The translations under genes were made by a program, and so were the position numbers. A stretch of 64,000 nucleotides of DNA. It comes from Paraburkholderia lacunae. GTDB taxonomy: Bacteria > Pseudomonadota > Gammaproteobacteria > Burkholderiales > Burkholderiaceae. The stretch is from NCBI RefSeq assembly GCF_003353175.1, contig NZ_QHKS01000004.1, forward strand, positions 124,001-188,000, read 5' to 3'. The number at the start of each line of letters is the position of its first letter. Position 1 is the first letter of the stretch. Shown here one piece after another: positions 28,040-36,200 of the stretch. Below the pieces are notes generated by a model. The model saw nothing but the letters and a program-made list of their open reading frames with translations. It was not told the DNA's origin and did no database searches.

Positions 28040-28678
28040 CTACATAACGATGCGCTCCAGCGTGGCTGGACTTCCAATCCCAATGAGTCCCACCTGGGGG
28101 TCATCAAAAAACCCGAATCGCTGAAACGCGATACCCCCAATAGCAGCAATTGCAGCAATCAACTGGGAGTCGTTGTTCCACTTTCCAGACCATCCGGCCG
28201 AAAGAGGAAATTCCCAAGGATTGCCTTTGGGTTTGGCCACAATGTACGTGCAGGCTCCTGGTGTCATTGTCAGGGGCACTGTCGAAAATACGGAAACGTC
28301 AAGGCGTACGGCGCCGAAGAATTTAAGTTTTCCACCCTCCTCGATCATCGATTCAAATCGGTCCGATATCGCCTCGAAATCGATTCCTCGCATTTTGAGT
28401 GAATTGAACCGTTTCCTATAGCGCACGATTCTTGTATCCGCTTGCCAGACCGAGTCTCCTGTAAGCAGCCAGATGTCATAGTTACCGAGACGGTCCATTA
28501 CTTGCCTAAGCGCGAAATTCAACACAAGTAAAAACGCGTCATGGTGCCCCTGCCGCTCCGCAGACCACTCAGCAGCGCCAAGCTGAATATCAGCAGGAAA
28601 CGCACTGCGTTCAAGTCGGACGATGTCATTCTCGAGGAACACATCTGCGCTCGATAATAGCTTGATGTCAGTAGTCAT
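28040..28678 (-). CDS. cdiI: CDI immunity protein for toxin 2, 212 aa
   Basis: The ATG at 28678 overlaps the toxin-2 stop codon by 11 bp, which fixes the start; the longer frame would run back into the toxin gene. Soluble protein with no signal peptide. Features include DNVFLENDIVRLER-like N-terminal strands and a C-terminal GGIAFQRFGFFDDPQVGL. Lower GC than the flanking FHA DNA, as is common for horizontally moved toxin/immunity modules. I do not recognise the family. Confidence 0.75.
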   Translation of the reverse strand: MTTDIKLLSSADVFLENDIVRLERSAFPADIQLGAAEWSAERQGHHDAFLLVLNFALRQVMDRLGNYDIWLLTGDSVWQADTRIVRYRKRFNSLKMRGIDFEAISDRFESMIEEGGKLKFFGAVRLDVSVFSTVPLTMTPGACTYIVAKPKGNPWEFPLSAGWSGKWNNDSQLIAAIAAIGGIAFQRFGFFDDPQVGLIGIGSPATLERIVM

Positions 28679-30782
28679 AGTGATTTCCTGCAGGGTCGTT
28701 GAAGTGAGGACCTCGATTTTGCGAGTTTCCTTCACCAAAGAAGTGACCGCCAGCGTCGTCACGAATAGTGATCGTTTCTGTGCCGCCACCAGGTTTAGGG
28801 ACAGTGAATTCGTACTGATAGCCTGGCTGAGGATCACCTCGCTTGTCTGTGTTCGGATAGACGGCACTTGGCTGCTGGCTGGTCGGAATACCTGCCGCCT
28901 GTTTGGCCGCGTTAAATGCTCCACCGCGTCCCGCACCAGGCGGGGTTAAATTAGGCGGAGGCGCTCCTGCCGAATCGGATGTAAGTATATGATCGACGAG
29001 GTCCTTGACCTGATCCGGAATGATAGCCGTAATCCAGTCATTCACCGTCTTGGCGTCCGGCATCGGGTAGATCAATGAGCCCGGCTTGATCGTCGGATCG
29101 AGTTCCGTCGCCGGATCAGCAATGATGCCATCGCCCTTGCTGGCCGTCTCGCCCTTGTACCCCGGCAACTTGAGGAGTCCCGCCAGCCAGGGCGGCGGCG
29201 GCGACGATGATGAATTTGACAGCGAAACCTGATTATTCTCGACCTCAATCTTGCCAGCACCAGTCGCCGTCGCGGCATTCAGGCCTGACGTTGCCGCAAT
29301 ACCCGCGATCAGGCTCGTCACCAGATTGTCGCGCGCTTCGCGTTCCGATGACGACAGATTGCCTGCTGGCGCCAGCAGGCTCCCGATCACCGAACTGGTT
29401 GCCGCACCCATTGCGCCCGCACCGCAGCTCTGGCTGCTGGCTGCCGCGCCTGCACAGCCGACAATCGCATGGAGCGCAGCGCGTGCCCCTTCGCTTCCGA
29501 GGCTGTCGGCAATCTGCTTCACTTGGTTTGTGGCAAGTTCCTGCAGATACGCCACCGTCGCACTCTGCACGAACTGGCCCATTCCTCCCGTCACATTGCC
29601 ACCAGCAGCAACTGTGAGAGCCGTCAGCACCTGACGATACGATCCGCTTGGCCCCCATTCCGCCGAAAGCTGATCGGCCTGCTGTTGTGCCGCCGCGCGC
29701 TGGTCTGTCGTCAGGTTTGGATCATTGGCAGCTTTCTTCGCCGCATCCGCTTCCTTCGCACGATTGCTGACGAACGTGCCAACCTGATTGACGAACTGGC
29801 TGGTGATATCGAACCCGGCCTGGATTTTGTCCTTATCAAAGATCGGTGCGATCGTATTGGTCGTGCCCGTCGTATCGCGGCTGATGCCCGCGACGGCTTC
29901 CGCCGCCGTCTGTCCGGACAGTTGCTGCTGTTTCACGCCATCGGTAATGGTGATGGACCCGCCGCTGATTGCGCTGTGCGTAGTCGAGCCGGCATCACCG
30001 GACGCGCCCAGCACCACCGGCGGCGCTGCCGAGAGGCCACCGGCGCTGGGCAATGCACTCCCTGGCACCGGATTGGTATTGTTCGCCACACCTTTCTGGT
30101 CCTTGCCGATCGTGCCGCCATAGCCGCCGGAAACCCCAACCGACGACGCGTCGTAGGCCGCATGGTTTTCGATATCGCTATGCGTGAGCGTCGCGGTCGT
30201 CAGGCTGTTCACGCCGTCCTGCACCGCCTTGTCGCTGCTCGCGATCACCGCGCCCTTGAGGTCCGTGTTGCCCTGCACGTTGATCTGGAAACCGCCGTCA
30301 CCCGCCTTGATGCCCGACTGTTCGCCCACGCTCGCGTAGTCGCTGTGCATCTTCTGCTGGTTGAAGTTCGCCGACACACTGGACGTTCCGTAGCAGATCG
30401 GCGGCACGCATACGCTGATCGACACGCCGCCGCTGGTCTGCTTCGAGTCGTAATGGCTGACGTCCTGCAAGCTCTCGATGTTGAGATCGCCGCCGACGTT
30501 CGCAATGACCTGTTGGCCGTCCGCCACCGCCCCCTTGAGATTTGTATCGCCTCCCGATTGCAGCGTGAGCGTATTGCCCGCATTGACGTGTGTATTGGTC
30601 CAGGTGGTGTCACTGCCGTTACCGTTACCCTTGGTGCCCGACACTCCCAACTGGAACGAAATGCCGTTCTGTGACCCGACGCCAAACGTCACGCCGATAC
30701 TCGCGCTCGATCCGCTGTTCGTACTCGTCTGGCTATCGGAATTCCGTGCCGCCTGAAGGTTGATGTTGCCCTCGGCGTTCAA
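28668..30782 (-). CDS. CdiA C-terminal fragment with toxin 2 (probable nuclease)
   Basis: 704 codons from the first ATG; the frame is open further up to a deletion joint near 30893. FHA-2 repeats (DTNLKGAVADGQQVIANVGGD) lead into a pretoxin region with NLSSSEREARDNLVTSLIAG, a VENN/ELYN-like border (IEVENNQVSLS), then the toxin. The last 60 residues carry DDAGGHFFGEG, NRGPHFND and HYDY. Histidines in GH...GPHFN are typical of a group of polymorphic nuclease toxins, so DNase or RNase action is likely but not certain. The cognate immunity gene overlaps the end. Confidence 0.75.
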   Translation of the reverse strand: MNAEGNINLQAARNSDSQTSTNSGSSASIGVTFGVGSQNGISFQLGVSGTKGNGNGSDTTWTNTHVNAGNTLTLQSGGDTNLKGAVADGQQVIANVGGDLNIESLQDVSHYDSKQTSGGVSISVCVPPICYGTSSVSANFNQQKMHSDYASVGEQSGIKAGDGGFQINVQGNTDLKGAVIASSDKAVQDGVNSLTTATLTHSDIENHAAYDASSVGVSGGYGGTIGKDQKGVANNTNPVPGSALPSAGGLSAAPPVVLGASGDAGSTTHSAISGGSITITDGVKQQQLSGQTAAEAVAGISRDTTGTTNTIAPIFDKDKIQAGFDITSQFVNQVGTFVSNRAKEADAAKKAANDPNLTTDQRAAAQQQADQLSAEWGPSGSYRQVLTALTVAAGGNVTGGMGQFVQSATVAYLQELATNQVKQIADSLGSEGARAALHAIVGCAGAAASSQSCGAGAMGAATSSVIGSLLAPAGNLSSSEREARDNLVTSLIAGIAATSGLNAATATGAGKIEVENNQVSLSNSSSSPPPPWLAGLLKLPGYKGETASKGDGIIADPATELDPTIKPGSLIYPMPDAKTVNDWITAIIPDQVKDLVDHILTSDSAGAPPPNLTPPGAGRGGAFNAAKQAAGIPTSQQPSAVYPNTDKRGDPQPGYQYEFTVPKPGGGTETITIRDDAGGHFFGEGNSQNRGPHFNDPAGNHYDY

Positions 30783-30862
30783 CGTGGCGTTGTTACCGGC
30801 AGAGATGTCGCTGCCGATGACGTTGATGTTGCTGTCCGTTCCTGCACCGGCAGCGGCGATGG

Positions 30863-32232
30863 TCAGGTTGCGCCCCGCGGAGACCGTGCTGCCAGCCCGG
30901 TGGTGGCTGCAGCGAGCGCCTCAAGCCGCGCGTCGCCCTTGGTCTTTTTCGCATCCTGCCGCATCTGGTTCGCGGTCTGCACTGCCGCAAGGACCGGATT
31001 GCTGATGCCGCCCGTGATCGCTGTCTGGCTGAACGATTGCTGCTCGCTTTGCGTCGAGGTGTTCTGCGCCGCATCGATCGTCACCGTCCTGCCAGCAAGC
31101 CCGAGGTCGTTCGCGGCGTGCAGTATGCTGTCCGTCACGTGCAGGTCGTCGCCGGCGCTAACGGTGAGATTACCGTTCACCGAACCGACCATGCTGCGGT
31201 TGTTCGTCACCTGGGAAGTCTGCTGTGCGTCGGTCGTCTTGCGCGCGCCGAAGCTGTAGCCTTGCAGCCCACCGTCAAGCTGGTTCAGGACAGTCATTCC
31301 CGACAGGAAGCCATATTCACTCTTCCTGTAGTCGGTCTGCGTTGCCTGCGTATCCTGCGAGCTCGTGATGTTGACGTCGTGCGCCGCCTTCAGGGTAACG
31401 TCGTTCGTGCCGACGATGTTGCTGCCCGTGACGTTGATGTCCTTCCCGCTAACGATGTTCACGCCATCGGCGGAAATCGTGCTGCCCTGACTCAGCGTCA
31501 TCGTCTGATCGATGCTGCTTGCGATTTTAGAACCGCTCACGACTTCGCCGTGGCTGTGCGTTTCGTGCGAGTTCAGCTCATGCGTTTCGCTCGCCGCGCC
31601 GATATTCACATTGCCCTTGGCCAGCAGATTCGCGTTCCCCTTGTCGAGGCTGATCGTGCTGCCGCTGACCGTGATGTCCTTGCCCGACACGATATTCACC
31701 GTGTCGCCGCCTTTGAGCGTCGTACCGGTCAGCGCCTGGTCCGATGTGTGCAGCGTTTCCGCATAGCTGCGGCTGGTGTCGCTGCCCGAGCTGTTGCTGT
31801 TCACGGTCGACGTCGCGCTCGCCGTGCCGAGCGACACGTTGCCCTTCGCCGCGATCGTGCCGCCCTGGCCGAGATCGATCTGCGCGCCCAGCGCCGTCAG
31901 ATCTCCGCTGATGGCGACATTCGACTGCCCACCGACCTTCACCGAACTGCCGACCGCCTGATTGATATTCGTATCCGACACGCCGTTAGCACGCTCGACG
32001 ACCTTATGCTCGCCGGTCTGCTGCACCCCGAGATTCCAGTTGCCCCCGATGCTCATGTCCAGCGCACCGCCGACATTCAGCGCCGCCGCGTCCTGCTCGA
32101 AGTTGCCGCCCGTCACCATCGCTGCGTTACCCGCCACGTTGATGCTGGCCACGGGGCCAAGCGTCGTCGTGACCCGTGTCGCACCGGTGTCGCTAACCTG
32201 GGTGAGCGTCTTTGCCGTCGTGTTCAGAACTA
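30863..32232 (-). pseudogene. cdiA fragment 2: 5' portion of the FHA-2 body, frameshifted
   Basis: It begins at about 32232 with VLNTTAKTLTQVSDTGATR, matching the full CdiA at the stretch before ASINVAGNAA, and runs through hemagglutinin repeats (GSTISLDKGNANLLAKGNVN) to LEALAAATTGLA, where the frame ends at 30863. At about 30893 the continuing frame resumes with GSTVSAGRNLTIAAAG. Compared with the full cdiA about 45-50 residues are missing here, so a deletion of roughly 150 bp with a frame change joins the two parts. No signal, TPS or start is present. Confidence 0.8.
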
Positions 32233-32242
32233 GTGCGATAGA

Positions 32243-32575
32243 TCACTCGCTCCTAACGCCGGCCAATCTTTTGTTATCATTGCGCTTCCCCATTGCTGGC
32301 CACCATGGATTCGAGATTAATATCCATCGAATCTCACCCCTTCCTTTCTCGGATTTCAGAAGATCAATTGGCTTCCTTCGCTTCAATGCCGGCACCTTAT
32401 AATCCAGCCATGTAACGGACTCCTCCTTCAGACATCCCCAAATAACAATTGCAAGATCTGAATCAGGAACAAGACGAGAAAGCTCTCTCGTTACATCGCT
32501 GTCAATCCATTCCTTTTTCATGAACTCTACAACCCCATCCCATCCTTTTGGAAAATTTTCCATATTACTTTCCAC
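32243..32575 (-). CDS. orphan immunity-like protein, 110 aa
   Basis: Small AT-rich gene. The product is soluble, with aromatic/acidic patches (FPKGWDGVVEFMKKEWID; AIVIWGCLKEESVTWLDY). The stop codon lies about 10 bp before the point where cdiA fragment 2 begins, the same layout as the gene at 27567. Likely an immunity gene left behind when its toxin was displaced. Unknown family. Confidence 0.55.
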   Translation of the reverse strand: MESNMENFPKGWDGVVEFMKKEWIDSDVTRELSRLVPDSDLAIVIWGCLKEESVTWLDYKVPALKRRKPIDLLKSEKGRGEIRWILISNPWWPAMGKRNDNKRLAGVRSE

Positions 32576-32675
32576 CCAAGGACTTGAATGAAATCAAATT
32601 AACACCACCACGCGCCTGCGCGGAGGGCGCAAGAATAGCTTGCCACACGCGATCTCTCGCCCACGCACTGATAGC

Positions 32676-32720
32676 TTCCGCTTTGCACGTTCAGCGACTG
32701 GAAGCGGTTGCTGATGCTCT
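32676..32720 (-). pseudogene. 45-bp scrap of cdiA
   Basis: 32676-32720 equals 25386-25430 of cdiA fragment 1 with a single mismatch. It sits 4 bp beyond the stop of the 84-aa gene and has no neighbouring cdiA sequence, so it is a leftover of recombination within cdiA. Confidence 0.85.
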
Positions 32721-32724
32721 GGTC

Positions 32725-32979
32725 TTATAGGTTGACCAGGGTTTGGCCTTGCGCCTTTAAAATCGCATCGAGCTTCGCTTCAAGGCGAAGGTTTGTGCAC
32801 CCGACGAGATAAGCAAGACAGTAGAAATTCACAATCGGAATGATACAAAGGATGGTCCAGCGGATGACCGGGCGCCCCTTGTCCTTCGCAAGATAGTGAC
32901 CAGCAAAGGCGATCCCAACGCACGCGAGTAGCAGCGGAATTAAAGAAATGAACGCATTGGATTCTGCTACCGGTTGCAT
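32725..32979 (-). CDS. candidate membrane immunity protein for toxin 1, 84 aa
   Basis: The AAGGAGA ribosome site is strong. Two hydrophobic segments are visible: ISLIPLLLACVGIAFAGHYL and IRWTILCIIPIVNFYCLAYL, followed by a short charged tail. Membrane immunity proteins usually counter toxins that act in or at the inner membrane, matching the glycine-rich C-terminus of toxin 1. It is the second small gene after cdiA; the 39-aa gene lies between them. Confidence 0.6.
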   Translation of the reverse strand: MQPVAESNAFISLIPLLLACVGIAFAGHYLAKDKGRPVIRWTILCIIPIVNFYCLAYLVGCTNLRLEAKLDAILKAQGQTLVNL

Positions 32980-33140
32980 TGTCAGTGTCTCCTTGGTTGC
33001 AGCGAATCCGTCGTATTAACTATCTTGGGCCCGCTCGGCCGGCTTTCCCTTCAGACTGGCGCAGCCACCGACTGTAAAGATCAACACCCAAGGCACTCGC
33101 CAGTGCCACTGATTGTGAAAGCAGCTGACTAATTTCGAAT

Positions 33141-33260
33141 CTACCAGTGGAAGACGTTTTTCAACACCACGTAGGCAATGAATCCCATTCCTACCGCAAA
33201 GCAGATCCACCAAATAGTTTTCTGCGCACGTGTCCTGGGAGATGATGCTGGAAATGCCAT
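33141..33260 (-). CDS. 39-aa single-span membrane protein directly after cdiA
   Basis: The ATG at 33260 lies 2 bp after the cdiA stop codon (33263-33265) and the frame ends with TAG at 33141. After an SSPRTRAQK basic stretch comes one hydrophobic helix, TIWWICFAVGMGFIAYVVL, then KNVFHW. The ribosome site is weak (GGGTGG), so translation may be coupled to cdiA. By position it is the first candidate for the toxin-1 immunity protein, alone or with the 84-aa protein. Confidence 0.55.
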   Translation of the reverse strand: MAFPASSPRTRAQKTIWWICFAVGMGFIAYVVLKNVFHW

Positions 33261-33262
33261 GT

Positions 33263-36200
33263 TTACCACCCAATGCCCGTCTTGCCTTGATCAATGGAAT
33301 AGCCGCCACCAACCGCGACCGGATTTTTCGTCTTTCCCAGTGTCTCGCCAGCGCCAAACCCAACCACAGTAGCAGTTCCATTTCCGGGAGAATACGCGAC
33401 GCCCGCACCAACACCTGCATACGCTCCCGTCGATTGACCTGAATAACCAGAGGCAAAGTTATTGGTTTGTCCTGGGGCAACATTAGCACTATTCAGCCAT
33501 CCAAACTGCACACTAGCTGCTGCACTCACCGGGTTCGGTAGATTCATGTTGAGTCCACCTCCAACGAACGCATTGCCGTCACGGGTGAACGTGCCCCACA
33601 CACTCCCAACATAGTAATCCAACTGGAAATTCACAAAGTCCGGCGCTCTCACCCGCCCCGGATTCGAACCGGTTGTCGTGGCCTGGTAGGTCAAGCCATT
33701 TGCCGCGCTGGTCCCGTTCGTGTTTTTGACGATATATGCCTGAAGATCCGGATCGCCACTCGGCAGACTTTGTGCCCATACCTGCTGCCCGGCCTGATTG
33801 ACGCCGTAAGGCTGCCAGTCCGTTCCATCCTGTGGCTGGGCACCGACAACAACGCGAACACTACCGTATTCGGTTTGCCCGCCCTCCGTCAAGTTCATCT
33901 GGGCCATCTGGTTTTCGATCTGCGCCTGCGTGTATTTACCACCACTCGCATCAGCCAGTTCTTCCGCCGCCGATACTTCGTCTGGGTGCAACTTCCGGTT
34001 GTAAAGGTCCGCCGCCAGCGTGCCGTTCGCGCCACTCATCGCGCCCGCCGAACCGCCCAACGCTCCGCCGGCCGCAGCGCCTGCCAGGCCAGCCGCCACG
34101 TTCGAAAGCAAGGCTCCGCCCGGCGTGTCGCGTAGCGCATTGCTGACCTGGTTGCTCGCAATATCGCCCGCGACGGTGCCTCCCACCGCACCCGCCACAC
34201 TGCCGCCACCCATTGCCGCGCCCAGTCCCGCCACCACCGCATGCGAAGCGATACGCGCTGCTCCATCATCGGCCCACAGCGCGGACTGCTGACTGGCCGC
34301 GGTGTAGTCGGCCTGCGCCTGCGCCATACCGGCTTCGTCGCCGGTGGCCATCGCGTTTTTATAATCCTGAGCGGCCTGCTTCATCGCATTGTCCGCACCC
34401 TGCCGCAACTTCGTGCCAATGTCGCCCACGACCTGCATGCCGACCTGACCCGCCGCCTGCTGGATCGCCATGTCTGTCTGCATCTTCTGCGCATCGAAGG
34501 TGTCCTGCACAAAGCCGTTCGCGCTCGCCGTATCCCGGCTCAGACCGGCCGTACTGTCGTGCCCCGTTCCCGCGTCGCTCCGAACCGTGATCGTGCCCGG
34601 ACTCACCGCTGCATAGGTTGTTCCAGAGGCGCTGTCACCCGTGCCGGCCACCCCGAAGCCTGTCGGGCCCATGCCCGGCACACTCAGCGACCCTTGCGTA
34701 CCCTGGCCAGACGCAGTACTCGCGCTCAGACTGATCGTCGAACCCGAATACTCAGCCGTGTTCTGCAGATTGGTATAGCCGAACGTCTGCGTCGACAGCG
34801 AGTTTTTGTCCGGCGTCGCCGTGCTGGCGATTACTCCGCCGTCCAGCTCGGTGTGGTTTCCGACGTTGATGTTGTAACCGCCGCTGCCCGCCTGGATACC
34901 GCTTTGCCGGTTCACCGACTGGAAACGGTCCTTGATGGTCTGATCACTGGCGTTCGCGCTGCCGCTGACGGTCTGCCCGTAGCAGAACGGCGGCACGCAG
35001 ATGCTCGCCTGGAAGCCCGCGCTCGTCTGCTGGCTGTTGTAGGTGTTCGTGTCCTGCTGGCTCGCAATGTTCAGGTCGCGCCCGACATTCGCGTCAACCG
35101 TATTGCCAGACACTTCGGCGCCGCGCAGATTCGTGTCTCGTCCGCTCGTAATCGACACGGTGTTGCCCGCGCTGATCTGCGTATCGCGGTTCGTCACGCT
35201 ATTGCCGTTGGCGTTGCCCTTCGCGGCGCTTGCCGCCAGTTCGAGCGTGAAGCCGTTCTGCGTCCCGCCGAGCCCGAACCCCACCCCGATGCTCGCATTG
35301 GTGCTGCTGTTGCTGCTGTTCTGCTTCGTCGTGTCATGTGCACTTTGCAGGTTGACGTCGCGCGCCGCGTTCAGCGTCACGTCCTGCGCGGTGATCTGCG
35401 TGCCGCGCGCATTTATGTCGCCATCGGTTGCAACCCCGTTCGCGTCTTTCGCGCCGCTGCCGGTCGCCACCAGCGTCACGGTGCCGCCGGCGGTCAGCTT
35501 GCTGCCATCCGTCGTCGTCGAACCGCTCTGTGCTTCGCTGTGGCTGCTGCCGCCACCGACACTGACGGTTACCTTGACGAGAGCAGGTGCCTGGCCGCTG
35601 GCTGCCGCTGCCGGCGCGCTATACACCGCCAGCGCAGCCTGAGCCTTGTCCAGCGCAGCGAGCCGTGGATCGTTTGCGTGGCTCGCCTGCGTCATGCTCC
35701 GGTTAACGGCGGCCACCGTGTCGCCTGCCACACCGCCCAGCGCCAGCGTCACACCGTACTGGCTCGCGCTCTGGCTCATGCTGCTCTGCTGCGCGTCCGT
35801 CCCCGGATCGAGATTCAGGTTCTTCCCGATCAGCGTCAGGTCCTTGCCCGCGGACAGGTCCGCACCCTGTACGGTAATGTCCTGTTTCGCATCCAGCGTC
35901 ACGCTGCCTTTGCCGCTCACGATCTGGCTGCGGATCGTGCTCTGCGTCTGTCCAGCCGTGTCCTGCACCGAATGGCTGTTCGCCACGCCCACGGTGAAAC
36001 CCATGCCGCTGCCGTTGCTGCCCAGGCTGCCGAACTGGTGGCCGCTGGACTCCTGGTGGCTCGTGTTCGTATTCGTGCCGGCCAGCACATTGATCGCGCC
36101 GGCGCTTGCCACCAGATCGACGCCCTGCGTCCCACTGATGCCCGAACCGGTCACATCGATGTCGCCCGTGTGACTCTTCACGATCACGCTGTTGCCGGAC

